A stretch of DNA of 32,553 nucleotides, taken from NCBI GenBank assembly GCA_964615285.1, contig CAZTND010000018.1, forward strand, positions 1 to 32,553, read 5' to 3'. The stretch is from RGIG4074 sp964615285. Its GTDB lineage: Bacteria; Bacillota; Clostridia; Christensenellales; Borkfalkiaceae. The stretch's first letter is position 1. The number at the start of each line of letters is the position of its first letter. The notes below the pieces were generated by a model. That model saw nothing but the letters and a program-made list of their open reading frames with translations. It made no database searches and was not told the DNA's origin. This document shows positions 24,301 through 32,188 of the stretch, piece by piece. The position numbers and the translations under genes were made by a program.

Positions 24301-24855
24301 CAGGCGGATCCCCTTGTACTTGCACACCGAACTGACGAAAAGGTACAGGCAGAGACCGATCCCCGCCGCGAAAAGGATATAGGCGCCGGCATGCGAAGCA
24401 ATGGCCGTAAAGGGATATGTGATCAGTCCGCCGAAAGCGCCGAAGGGGCTTCCGAAGGCGCCGTTGTTGCCCGCTTCAAAGCACGCCGCCAAAAATTCTC
24501 CGTAATTTGCCTGGGGATAGCCCGCCGTCGCGGCGGCATGCACCAAGAGCCCGATCAGCCCCACGAGGCAAAATCCCGACGCCGTCATGAGCTTACCGGG
24601 AATGAAATTTTTCCCGACAATGAGAACGACGGCGAGATAGAGCAACCCCGCAAAGACAAAATAGGTCATAAATCCGAACAGGCCGAAAAAAAAGGATGCA
24701 ATTGCCGTGCCCAAATCGCCGAAAATCAGACCGCCTGTGAAGGAAACGAGCAAAACGAGCACGCAGAAAACGCCCAGCGTGAAACCGATCGTCTCCCGGG
24801 TCACGATGGACGGCTTTTCGTTTTTTCCGCCGTTTTTCTTATTGTTATTCCACAT
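21313..24855 (-). CDS. ftsK: FtsK/SpoIIIE DNA translocase with very long linker
   Basis: A septal DNA pump for chromosome segregation or spore formation. The 1180-residue protein has four membrane helices (about 22-175), a basic stretch, a hydrophilic linker (about 190-700), the motor and a winged-helix gamma domain (about 1108-1180) that reads orienting DNA sequences. The motor has Walker A GTSGSGKS (848-855), Walker B LILID (876-880), LATQRPSVDIITG and RVSSEVDSRVILD. The linker, rich in Pro, Tyr, Ser, Gln and Glu with loose PSY/TAPSY repeats and a run of eight prolines (680-687), is far longer than in Bacillus SpoIIIE (about 790 residues in all). The ribosome site GGGAGG is 12 bases from the ATG, rather distant. 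It is the first gene of the operon. Whether it is ftsK or spoIIIE in role cannot be told. Confidence 0.93.
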   Translation of the reverse strand: MWNNNKKNGGKNEKPSIVTRETIGFTLGVFCVLVLLVSFTGGLIFGDLGTAIASFFFGLFGFMTYFVFAGLLYLAVVLIVGKNFIPGKLMTASGFCLVGLIGLLVHAAATAGYPQANYGEFLAACFEAGNNGAFGSPFGAFGGLITYPFTAIASHAGAYILFAAGIGLCLYLFVSSVCKYKGIRLPLRRKPGAENDKTAGQKAAARRPVSFSELENDRVPQTADMPSASGQNTPVYNAPGQDMPSYGTPSYTAPSYSAPPAEPVPQEYPYGQQEIYERDRRQSYEQNTARNVLFGANDAGKTFYGQDMNYGQEPPQYTFGGTPMQTSEGGAGGTENMSVYDRGKDILYGSGANPAEYRNRNLIFDTSSHYNNRPQKPPAAAPSEGASGGSGKDGGEKNDSSYTSMYSREIDGNNAPSPKPREVVREESAQGGYSIYRKDVFDAYAPEGQGPARQPSEGYDGAEEESGYSEGYAERKDYGAADVSEPIRPSYRAPADTSYSEKAEKSEAAGYAPAAAEPPSAPHGAEEEKGGQREEPPRVPEPKEEEPAANMSLRERFTVDRRQQEAERDAARRAADMPAARQTTEEREEETFSANKDKLFDDDFDGSAPFLREDADDDVPDFRVDGKREIPLDRSREGLSAAMRDRTERADRIPPDRNDRGGERMPPSRESAAVPVRETPPPPPPPKPKPRVPREYVRPTLDIFDSHADSVSVDPSEIERNKQGIVDTLEGFGIAVEIANVKVGPSFTRYDINFPKNVTVKAIARCADNIAMALRTEAINIMSNFSQGTIAIEVPNRNPSTVGMRTMLQAEDYINAKPGSLTFCLGKNIEGKPVCSSLVKMTHLLVAGTSGSGKSGFLHQLIVSLIMKYSPEEMRLILIDPKGTEFAAYRGLPNLMINEIVSDVSRAIVVLNWLINEMEHRYTLFTQMTETGKVVRNIDEYNSTVAERVDRLPKIVIVADELADFMLQAKKDIEDRISRLAAKSRAAGIHLVLATQRPSVDIITGVLKSNLSSRVALRVSSEVDSRVILDESGAENLLGLGDLLYKTGSMFSPERVQGAWITEKELQKLCNFICEHNEAYYDESVTQFIDSGGKNAGGGAGEEEDDGEVESVYIDALRFVVQSGSASISMIQRKCSVGYNKAGKIIEWMEMSGYISPFEGAKSRKVLLTADEFREKYGEL
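21331..21335 (-). promoter_or_regulatory. Ribosome binding site fixing the GTG start of rimO
   Basis: GGGAG on the minus strand within the last codons of ftsK, seven bases before GTG 21323. It decides the start because no in-frame ATG lies between it and the first conserved cysteine of RimO. Confidence 0.7.
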
Positions 24856-24908
24856 ATTTTTTCGGAGCCTCCCGATCTACGTGCACACATTGCGCTGTCA
24901 CTCGATTT

Positions 24909-24937
24909 ATTATAACATTTTTTTCGTCCGTTTACAA
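24909..24937 (-). promoter_or_regulatory. Promoter of the ftsK-rimO-pgsA-cinA-recA-nadE operon
   Basis: On the minus strand, -35 TTGTAA (24937-24932) and -10 TATAAT (24914-24909) are 17 bases apart, with TGT making an extended -10. The predicted start near 24902 gives a leader of about 47 bases. Confidence 0.78.
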
Positions 24938-25231
24938 TGATTTTTAATAAATTTTTTCATAAATTTCATAAGAATATATTTCCGCCCTTCCTCCGCCTCC
25001 TCTTTTCACGTCCGCATTCGGACGAAAGCGGCATCGCGCGGGAGAAAATTTCGGCAGGGAACACGGGCATGTACCGAACGAAAAAAGCGGTGCGAAAATT
25101 TTCGGAACATTCCGCACCGCCCGTCGGCATTGGTTTGCCGCTTATTTTTTCACCATGTCCGAAGCGGCATCGTCCTGCCGCCCGATTTGTTTTGTTCCGT
25201 CGCAGCAGGACGCCATGTCCGGTAAAAGCCG
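24938..25231. other. Gene-free region between ftsK and the symporter gene
   Basis: After the ftsK promoter comes an AT-rich stretch (24938-24985), about 95 GC-rich bases with nothing recognisable, and the symporter terminator (25081-25120). A small hairpin follows (CGGCA 25125-25129 with TGCCG 25136-25140). Next is an inverted repeat, CGTCCTGC 25171-25178 with GCAGGACG 25205-25212, flanked by a direct repeat CCATGTCCG (25153-25161 and 25213-25221). No open frame here has a ribosome site. Confidence 0.5.
25081..25120 (-). terminator. Intrinsic terminator after the symporter gene
   Basis: An 8-bp stem, GCGGTGCG (25087-25094) with CGCACCGC (25113-25120), and a loop containing the palindrome GAAAATTTTC; six T follow on the minus strand (25086-25081). 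It lies about 110 bases past the symporter stop. Confidence 0.75.
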
Positions 25232-26893
25232 TTACGGTTCCCTTTCACCGTCCCCCGCATCGGCTGCATCTTTCCCGTCTGCCGCAGTTTCGGAGGCGTC
25301 GAGATAGGGCTCCGCGGCGCGGGCGACCGCCTCTTTCATGCCCGAGAAGGGGCGGAAGAGTTCGTCTATGCGCGCGTCGTCGGCGGAGTTGCGCTTTCTG
25401 ACGGCGTTTTCGATGAGCGACACGGCAGGCACGAGAACAAAGCCCGCAAGCATCGTCCACGTCCCGACATAGATGGACGAACCGAAGAGATATTCATAGA
25501 GAAAAGATTCCGTAAAGGACGCGGGAAGAATGCCGTTCGTGGCGCACAGCGAAATGATCAGGGCGACGATTGCCGTTATTACGCCGAACGCAAAACAAAC
25601 CCGGCAACTGAGTTTCGTCATGCGCTTCCAATACAGGCTGTAAAGGTAGGGCGCGAGGAATGCGCCCGCCAGCGCGCCCCAGCTCACCCCCATCATCTGT
25701 GCGATGAACGAGAGCTGAAATTCTTCATAGACAATGGCAATGACGGCGCTGATGACGATGAACAAAGCAATGAAAAACCGAATCAGAAACATCTGTTGTT
25801 TGTGCCCGAGGTCTTTTTTGATGCCGCCCTTGATGAGATCGAGGGTAATGGTCGAACTCGAACTCATGACGAGGGAGGAGAGCGTACTCATGGATGCAGA
25901 CACGACGAGCACAAGCACGAGCGCGATCAGGACCGGAGACAAACTTTCCCGAAGCATTGCGGGGATAATGGAGTCGTATCCGGCGGAGACATCGGCGACA
26001 AACAACCTGCCGAAACCGCCCAGGAAATAGCAGCCGCCCGCCACGATCAGCGCAAAGGCCGTGCTGATGATCATGCCCTTGCGGATGGAGGACTCGCTCT
26101 TGATCGCATAAAATTTCTGCACCATCTGCGGCAATCCCCACGTTCCGAGACTGGTCAGAACGACGACCATGATCAATCCATACAGATCGGGGCCGAAAAA
26201 GGACGTATAGGCACCCTGCTGTTCCCCCGCCGCGATCTGGGAAAGTTCAATGATGGCATCGTTGAGGCCGCCGCGGCTTGCAAGCACTGCCGCAACGACG
26301 ATGACGATGCCGAACAGCATGATGATGCCCTGAATAAAATCGTTCCACGCCGTCGCCATGTAACCGCCGACAAGCACATAGACGGCCGTTACCGCCGCCA
26401 TGACGATGATACACACCCAATAGTCGATGTCAAACGCCATTTCAAAAAGGCTGCCCAGCCCCTTATACAGCGATGCGGTATACGGGATGAGAAAGATGAA
26501 GATGATGACGGACGCCGCAATTTTGAGCTTATCGTCGGCAAAGCGTTTTCCGAAATAATCGGGCATCGTCGCCGAATCGAGCTGCTGCGTCATGACGCGG
26601 GTACGCCGCCCGAGGACCGCCCAGGCGAGAAGCGAACCGATCACGGCATTGCCGATGCCGATCCATGTCGCCGCAATGCCGAAATTCCAGCCGAATTGCC
26701 CCGCGTAGCCGATGAAAATAACGGCCGAAAAATAAGACGTGCCATAGGCAAAAGCCGACAGCCACGGCCCCACCGACCGGCTGCCGAGCACAAACCCCTG
26801 CACGGATTTCGCGCTGTGGCGGCTGCGAATACCGATCGCGATCATGATCGCAAAAAATACGACGAGAACTGCGATGTAGAGTATAATTTCCAT
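25232..26893 (-). CDS. Sodium:solute symporter (SSS family, PutP-like)
   Basis: A 553-residue membrane transporter with about 13 hydrophobic helices. The family signature GGYMATAWNDFIQGIIM (about 176-192) matches the PutP/PanF type. RSVGPWLSAFAYGTSYFSAV near 40-59 and SASMSTLSSLVMSSSSTITLD in the middle are typical SSS segments for sodium and substrate binding. The last 50 residues are a hydrophilic, Ala/Asp/Glu-rich cytoplasmic tail. Proline is the closest guess; the substrate is not provable. If the Rnf complex pumps sodium, this carrier could use that gradient. ATG 26893 follows GGAGG with a nine-base gap. It starts 50 bases after the FrhB-like gene with no terminator between, yet its GC content matches the core genes, not the polysaccharide locus. 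Confidence 0.88.
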   Translation of the reverse strand: MEIILYIAVLVVFFAIMIAIGIRSRHSAKSVQGFVLGSRSVGPWLSAFAYGTSYFSAVIFIGYAGQFGWNFGIAATWIGIGNAVIGSLLAWAVLGRRTRVMTQQLDSATMPDYFGKRFADDKLKIAASVIIFIFLIPYTASLYKGLGSLFEMAFDIDYWVCIIVMAAVTAVYVLVGGYMATAWNDFIQGIIMLFGIVIVVAAVLASRGGLNDAIIELSQIAAGEQQGAYTSFFGPDLYGLIMVVVLTSLGTWGLPQMVQKFYAIKSESSIRKGMIISTAFALIVAGGCYFLGGFGRLFVADVSAGYDSIIPAMLRESLSPVLIALVLVLVVSASMSTLSSLVMSSSSTITLDLIKGGIKKDLGHKQQMFLIRFFIALFIVISAVIAIVYEEFQLSFIAQMMGVSWGALAGAFLAPYLYSLYWKRMTKLSCRVCFAFGVITAIVALIISLCATNGILPASFTESFLYEYLFGSSIYVGTWTMLAGFVLVPAVSLIENAVRKRNSADDARIDELFRPFSGMKEAVARAAEPYLDASETAADGKDAADAGDGEREP

Positions 26894-26943
26894 CTTTCGT
26901 ATCCTCCTCCCGCATAAACCCTCTTTAATTCATCGAAAAAATT

Positions 26944-28176
26944 TTACTTCAAAATTTTCTTTAAGGCATTAAAAATAGGCTTCGGGATCATTGATTTTAA
27001 TAATTTTTTCCTGTTTTCCGATCGGCATAATTTCTTAAATATTTTCTCAATACCTGCATATCCGTCTTTTTCATATGCGGAAAATATTTTATCTCGCAGC
27101 GGCGTATGTTTTGCCGGTTCTCGAAGCTGTTTGTTGATAATTAATATTTTATCGATATCAACTTCTTTAAGGATCAATGAGCCTTGAACAATATCAAGCA
27201 TCTCGCGGCCTTTGGGGCTGTTGCAAAGTACGCAGGAAATCCCTTCTTTACTGTTAAACACACCGCCGTTTTCCTGCATCAATTCAGGGCTGAACCGTTG
27301 CGCGCCCCAATAATCTCCGAGCGTTAAATCTCCCGGACGTTGCAAACAGGCATAGGGACAGGAATAACAACTGTCTCGACTAATCTCGCCGGCATCAAAA
27401 AAACGGTAATACGATGAATTTTTCGCCGAGAAAAGACATTTATTGCTTGTTCCGCCTTGTTCAAATTTTATAATACCCGTTTTGCCCCAGCCATATCTCT
27501 TATCCCTGAAAGTCACTTCATATATTTTATAGCGATTTTCTGTTTGAAGATTCATCAAATAATCATTAAAAAATGCAAGACCAGGGACGCCATGACAAAT
27601 AATATCGATCGTATAAATTTGACGATCGTATTTTTTGAACAAAGATCTGAACTCTGCGACCTGGCAGGGTGTGCCGCTGTACAGTACTTTACGACCAACG
27701 CTTAACGCTTGTTTTATCTCATTATAACAGACCAATCCGTCGCTTTGAACGTATTTTGATCCCTGCAACGCAGGGAGCTCCCGTTCCTTTTCAATCATGA
27801 TGTGCCGGATGCTGGCTTTTCCATCCGCCATAGCCAAAGAAACGCCGACGACAATGTCTCCTTTTTTCAGAAAATCAAGCGCTATTGCCGGGAATATGCC
27901 GCCCGATGACGATTGATTTCTCTGCTTCTCATCGATATTTGAGGCAGCATAACTGGTCAAAACTTTTTCATGTTTGTTTTTTCCGAAAGAACATGAATTG
28001 ACGCAAATATTACAACCGACGCATTTTTCCAAATCGATGTCCGGATAAATTACACCGTATTTATCCGGGCGCATCGATATAGCCTTTTTAGGACAAACCA
28101 AAGAACACCCGCCGCATCCGCAACATTCGGAAGTATCTTTGTATAAAATACTGTTACTTTTTGTTTTGTTATTCAT
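26944..28176 (-). CDS. FrhB-like iron-sulfur protein of polysaccharide loci (coenzyme F420 hydrogenase beta family)
   Basis: A 410-residue soluble protein with two N-terminal [4Fe-4S] motifs (Cys18, 21, 24, 28 and Cys52, 55, 58, 62) followed by the FrhB/FdhB domains. Signatures are SSSGGIFPAIA, LYSGTPCQVAEFRSL, IICHGVPG and a late cysteine set, CYSCPYACLQRPGDLTLGDYWG-like. Despite the family name it need not use F420. Such genes are commonly paired with polysaccharide pyruvyl transferase family genes, as here, which suggests a redox step on a sugar or its pyruvyl group; this is inference. The ribosome site is weak (AAATAAAG). It starts seven bases after the flippase stop, so they are cotranscribed. 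Confidence 0.85.
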   Translation of the reverse strand: MNNKTKSNSILYKDTSECCGCGGCSLVCPKKAISMRPDKYGVIYPDIDLEKCVGCNICVNSCSFGKNKHEKVLTSYAASNIDEKQRNQSSSGGIFPAIALDFLKKGDIVVGVSLAMADGKASIRHIMIEKERELPALQGSKYVQSDGLVCYNEIKQALSVGRKVLYSGTPCQVAEFRSLFKKYDRQIYTIDIICHGVPGLAFFNDYLMNLQTENRYKIYEVTFRDKRYGWGKTGIIKFEQGGTSNKCLFSAKNSSYYRFFDAGEISRDSCYSCPYACLQRPGDLTLGDYWGAQRFSPELMQENGGVFNSKEGISCVLCNSPKGREMLDIVQGSLILKEVDIDKILIINKQLREPAKHTPLRDKIFSAYEKDGYAGIEKIFKKLCRSENRKKLLKSMIPKPIFNALKKILK

Positions 28177-28183
28177 CTTTATT

Positions 28184-29737
28184 TTATGAAATATTATTAG
28201 TTTCTTTTTTTGTGCTTCTTTTGAACATCCTTTTTATCAACAGCAAACAATCCTTGAACAGAGGTGTCTTAAAATAAGCCAACAAAAACAATACATTGGG
28301 TAAAATGAGACAGACGCCAAAGCGCAAAACGAACCACCAGATGCCGCCGTCCGGAATAAAAGAACAGACCAAATTGACTGCAACGACCACTAAAAATGAC
28401 ACAATAATATAAATAAAAGATTCAAGTAAATATATGGAAATTTTTTCCTCTTTGAAAATCAGATGAAATACATTGTGCGTAATCCAAGGAATACTGATAA
28501 AAAACATACTGATAATCGTGGAAAGTATGATTCCGTAAATTCCGATAAACTGAACAAGTATTAAATTGATAATCAAATTTGCCATGCCGGAAATCAATGG
28601 TCGGAATTTATCTTCGTGCCAGATTCCTCCGGCATCCTTGTACACGCTCAACGCCTGAACGTACTGGTTTCCACAAAAATAAAGACAGAGCAAAACGACC
28701 ACCCAATAATCAAACAACAACGCCTCCCCCATCCAAAGCGTCATGAACGGCTGGAACAAGGCGCTGAAACAGGCAGTACAGAAGCCCATAATCCAAAATT
28801 GAAGGAACATGAACACTCGAAAATCGTGATAGTTTTCTTTTGCAGAACAGGTCTGCATTTTATTCCCGATGCCCGCCAATATAGAATTATTGATTATCAA
28901 AACAACCCCTGTAACGGCAGTGATAATGTAATAATAATTCTGATACATTGCAAGAATCGTAAGCCCCAAAAAAGCCGAAATGACAATTGTATCCGCAGAA
29001 CCCGTAATGGTTCCGCCCAATTTCGAAGTAAACAGATCGACGATACGCTTGTTGATGACTTTGCGTTCCTCTTTGGTGACGTTTCCCTTTGGAGAGTATT
29101 GCGGATACAGTTTTCGGGAACAAATTGCCGTGACGATATTATTGAGCGCCTGTGTCAATAATATTGCAATGACGTAATAATAATAGTTTTTAAATATATA
29201 TAGTGCGATCAGCCACAGCCCGTATTTGACCGTATCGGTTATAATCGTAACTTTACTGGAAATATCTGTACGCTGATGTGCGGACAGAATACTGTTTCTA
29301 TAGGCAAACAACCAGTACGTAAGCACCGTAGCGGCAAGATTGAGCAAATATAAAACATAGACATTGATGTCCGCCGGAACTTCACCGCTGATCAAGTAGG
29401 GAATAAAAGGCGTCACCGCAAGGCCGGCGACCAAAATGACTCCACCTATTATACGATAATAAATGCGATAGAGTTTCATCAACGCGCAGATCTTTTCCGA
29501 ATCGTCTTCGGCAATGGGCTTGTACATGGAAAACACCATTGCACTTCCGACTCCGAGTTCTGCAAGATTGAGCACCTGCAAAACGGATGTAAACAAACTG
29601 TTTAAGCCGAGATACCCTGCGCCCAAAATTTGAATCATCACCGTTCGGAAGATAAACGGCAAAAGTGTCTGATATATTTTGAGAATTGTTGCAAAAATAA
29701 TATTTCTTTTGGCGTTTTTTGCCTTTTCAAGTTGCAT
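28184..29737 (-). CDS. Polysaccharide flippase-like membrane protein (Wzx/MATE-like)
   Basis: A 517-residue protein with about 12-14 hydrophobic helices. Its N-terminus, FIFRTVMIQILGAGYLGLNSLFTSVLQ (about 28-54), is typical of oligosaccharide flippases, with LNLAELGVGSAMVFSMYKPI following. It would move lipid-linked repeat units outward across the cytoplasmic membrane for surface polysaccharide export. It lies eight bases downstream of the pyruvyl transferase gene; GAGG in the end of that gene is 14 bases from the ATG, so coupled translation is likely. Base composition is AT-rich like the rest of the locus. Confidence 0.88.
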   Translation of the reverse strand: MQLEKAKNAKRNIIFATILKIYQTLLPFIFRTVMIQILGAGYLGLNSLFTSVLQVLNLAELGVGSAMVFSMYKPIAEDDSEKICALMKLYRIYYRIIGGVILVAGLAVTPFIPYLISGEVPADINVYVLYLLNLAATVLTYWLFAYRNSILSAHQRTDISSKVTIITDTVKYGLWLIALYIFKNYYYYVIAILLTQALNNIVTAICSRKLYPQYSPKGNVTKEERKVINKRIVDLFTSKLGGTITGSADTIVISAFLGLTILAMYQNYYYIITAVTGVVLIINNSILAGIGNKMQTCSAKENYHDFRVFMFLQFWIMGFCTACFSALFQPFMTLWMGEALLFDYWVVVLLCLYFCGNQYVQALSVYKDAGGIWHEDKFRPLISGMANLIINLILVQFIGIYGIILSTIISMFFISIPWITHNVFHLIFKEEKISIYLLESFIYIIVSFLVVVAVNLVCSFIPDGGIWWFVLRFGVCLILPNVLFLLAYFKTPLFKDCLLLIKRMFKRSTKKETNNIS

Positions 29738-29745
29738 ATATAAAA

Positions 29746-30903
29746 TTATTCCTCTATTACTTTCGATAAAAATTTACGGGAAACAGCTATCAACTCTTTT
29801 TTCTTGGCGTTCACGCTATCATAATCAATCTTTTTATTCAATCCGACGGAAGAAATTTCATTGACACTCAAAATTCTGTCTGAAATTCCCAAATTAAATA
29901 AAATATTGTAAATTCTTTCATCGCGTTTCTTGGTCCCATCGGAATTTAATCCGCAAACAGAATAAAATTCTTTATTGAAAATAATGGAAAAAGCCGTACC
30001 GTGAAAAGAATTTGTGATAACATATTCGGCGTTATCTATATAACTTAAAAAATCCTCGGGGGCGAGATAATTTTCTAATATACGAATATGCTCAAAATTG
30101 ACATATACATACTTATAACTCTTCAGACTCGTCATCAATGTAAACACCGGCAACCCCGTCTGTTTGGAAAGAGACTGCGCCGATTTTATTACATCCTGGG
30201 AAAAAGAGATCGAATAAAGAAAAATATATGGCTTTTTGATGATCCTCGGACTCTTTATCCGATAAAACAGTTCTGGAACAGCCAAAATAGTAGGGTCTAC
30301 AGTATTGACAACTTTTCTTTGATCCTGTAAAAAATTACTTATTCTTTCGCAACCGCTTAACTCCCGCGACGAAATGGCATCAAAATCTGAGATCCATGAT
30401 CTAAATTGAGCATTACATCTTTTTTCTTTAAATTGAGCATTGGTGAGACTGACTGCATAAGCGATCTTTTTCGCCCTATGTTTAATCGGCAAAAAATAAA
30501 CATCATCACAATCACAAGCTGTTACATTCCATACCTGGTCGCTCCCTACGATAATGACATCATATTTATCATTTAACCTTTCAAAGTCGGAGTCGAATGT
30601 ATATTTTTCATTACTCAATTGTAGCCTTGTTTCTCTGAAGCGCTGAAATTCCGCATTTCTCTTGTTATAAGCAGATTGGAAAGGCATACGTTTTATCAGA
30701 TTACTTAAAATATGACGTACAGAATCATTTTTCAAATAAAGCCCATAAATTTCTTTATAATATTGAGGTTCATAGTCAATGATCTCAACTTTGTATCCTT
30801 GACTCTCTAATGTCTTACTCAAAGCATAGGCTTGCAAAACAGAGCCATAATTGATCGACTTATGAAAAGTTAATATTCCTATTTTTTTATGATTGTTTTT
30901 CAT
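29746..30903 (-). CDS. Polysaccharide pyruvyl transferase family protein
   Basis: A 385-residue protein of the WcaK/CsaB family, which transfers pyruvate from phosphoenolpyruvate to a sugar; some members of the family have other roles. Family marks are KIGILTFHKSINYGSVLQAY at the N-terminus, VIIVGSDQVWN in the first third and YVITNSFHGTAFSIIF in the last third. I start at ATG 30903 because the family begins directly with the KIGILTF strand; an in-frame ATG at 30969 adds 22 residues. Neither start has a good ribosome site. It follows the GT2 gene by 100 bases (34 with the long start) and precedes the flippase by eight, in one operon. Confidence 0.83.
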   Translation of the reverse strand: MKNNHKKIGILTFHKSINYGSVLQAYALSKTLESQGYKVEIIDYEPQYYKEIYGLYLKNDSVRHILSNLIKRMPFQSAYNKRNAEFQRFRETRLQLSNEKYTFDSDFERLNDKYDVIIVGSDQVWNVTACDCDDVYFLPIKHRAKKIAYAVSLTNAQFKEKRCNAQFRSWISDFDAISSRELSGCERISNFLQDQRKVVNTVDPTILAVPELFYRIKSPRIIKKPYIFLYSISFSQDVIKSAQSLSKQTGLPVFTLMTSLKSYKYVYVNFEHIRILENYLAPEDFLSYIDNAEYVITNSFHGTAFSIIFNKEFYSVCGLNSDGTKKRDERIYNILFNLGISDRILSVNEISSVGLNKKIDYDSVNAKKKELIAVSRKFLSKVIEE

Positions 30904-31003
30904 TTCTTCATTTTCATTATAATAAATTTTCAAAGAATTTTTCAGTCCGATTATACGTCCCGCTTTCATTAATAATCGCCATTTATATTGAAAGAACTTT
31001 CCA

Positions 31004-32047
31004 TCACTTAAAGAGCGGTCTTAACCAACCAAGTTTAATAAATATAAGATATTTTATATAAATCAACTCATTCTTTTTTCCGTTTACTAAATGCAAAAAC
31101 GGGGCAACCTTAATTGCTCTTTTAATGTGACTTGTTTCATATAACTTCCTGAAATGTTTCAATTTGTCAGAGGATGAATCTCTATATCTTTTATCCTGCA
31201 TGCAACGACAGATGTCGATTAACTTTACTACATAAAAAGAAGCAATATCTCTCCCCCATTCTCTATTGTCCAAACAATAAATTTCTCTGTAATTTTCAAA
31301 TTTGGCTAAAAGTTTTTCATTATTTTCCACCAACAATCGTTTATATCCGTAAATTGTAGATTGTTCATTGGGCCCATAATAGTAAAGTATATCATTTATC
31401 CCATATACATGCTGCGCCGCGCAGTAAGCTTGAAAACAAAATGCCGTGTCCTCACTTAATTGAATGCCTTCAGGAAATTGAATGTCATGCTCTATCAGAA
31501 ACTGTCTTTTATAAAACTTCCCCCAGCATGTCCAATTATTGTAATCATCGATCGGAGCCAGAGCCTGTATTCGTTTTTTATACTTAGAAAATCTCAAAAC
31601 TCCCCTCGCAAGAAGTTTTGGATTTATGACTGTGTATTTTCCGTTAAAACAACTTTTTTCCTGTTCATTACGACCGTATCCACCAACGATAATTTCGGCA
31701 TCGGGGGGAAGATCCTGATCTCTAATACAGTTTAACGCGCCGTCAAGCAATTTATCATCCGCATCCACAAAAATGATCCATCCGTTACGCGCCAGTTTAA
31801 CTCCTTCGTTGCGTGCGACCGATACACCGACTTTTCCTAAGACAAATGTCTTTATATTATTAAATTTTTCGGAATATTTCCGACATATCTCCAGAGAATC
31901 ATCATCCGATCCATTTTCAACCAAAATAATTTCATCCGTTTCATTTATCTGATTCAAAATAGACTGTACGCATTCCGATAAAAATTTTTCCGCATTATGT
32001 ACGGGAATGATTACTGATAGCGTTTCTCTTTTTTTTTGATTATACAT
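31004..32047 (-). CDS. Glycosyltransferase family 2
   Basis: A 347-residue cytoplasmic GT-A enzyme that adds a sugar from a nucleotide donor during polysaccharide unit assembly. It has the GT2 opening SVIIPVHNAEKFLSECVQSI (11-30), VENGSDDDS (43-51), ARNEGVKLARNGWIIFVDAD with the metal-binding DAD (95-97), and an acceptor-side region with QLSEDTAFCFQAY and WTCWGKFYKR. The C-terminal third is basic. The acceptor and sugar are unknown. GGA about eight bases before the ATG is a weak ribosome site. It is the first gene after the promoter at 32098-32126. Confidence 0.9.
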   Translation of the reverse strand: MYNQKKRETLSVIIPVHNAEKFLSECVQSILNQINETDEIILVENGSDDDSLEICRKYSEKFNNIKTFVLGKVGVSVARNEGVKLARNGWIIFVDADDKLLDGALNCIRDQDLPPDAEIIVGGYGRNEQEKSCFNGKYTVINPKLLARGVLRFSKYKKRIQALAPIDDYNNWTCWGKFYKRQFLIEHDIQFPEGIQLSEDTAFCFQAYCAAQHVYGINDILYYYGPNEQSTIYGYKRLLVENNEKLLAKFENYREIYCLDNREWGRDIASFYVVKLIDICRCMQDKRYRDSSSDKLKHFRKLYETSHIKRAIKVAPFLHLVNGKKNELIYIKYLIFIKLGWLRPLFK

Positions 32048-32080
32048 AAGAACATTCCATAAATTATATTAATACAATTT

Positions 32081-32188
32081 CTGATTATAGGAATCTGATT
32101 ATAGAAATATAAATTGTAGTTGTCATATTAGAATACTCTCGCAACATTTAATCCTAAACTACGTATAGAATGTTTATTTCTATAATCA
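32081..32188. repeat. Short direct and inverted repeats around the GT2 promoter
   Basis: CTGATTATAG occurs twice in tandem with a 14-base period (32081-32090 and 32095-32104). The 14-mer TGATTATAGAAATA (32096-32109) recurs as a perfect inverted copy at 32175-32188, inside the glycosyltransferase remnant. The region is AT-rich, so chance is possible; duplication during the rearrangement is an alternative. Confidence 0.45.
32098..32126 (-). promoter_or_regulatory. Promoter of the GT2-led polysaccharide genes
   Basis: On the minus strand, -35 ATGACA (32126-32121) and -10 TATAAT (32103-32098) are 17 bases apart, without TGn. A second copy of the -10 region (CTGATTATAG on the plus strand, 32081-32090 and 32095-32104) sits 14 bases downstream. 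The start near 32091 gives a leader of about 44 bases to the GT2 ATG. The -35 overlaps the stop codon region of the glycosyltransferase remnant. Confidence 0.65.

Noticed and set aside
30905..30945. TATAAT just upstream of the pyruvyl transferase start as an own promoter
   Set aside because: The best -35 (CTGAAA at 18 bases) is weak and the start would fall nearly on the ATG in very AT-rich DNA, where such boxes are frequent; the operon promoter before GT2 explains expression.
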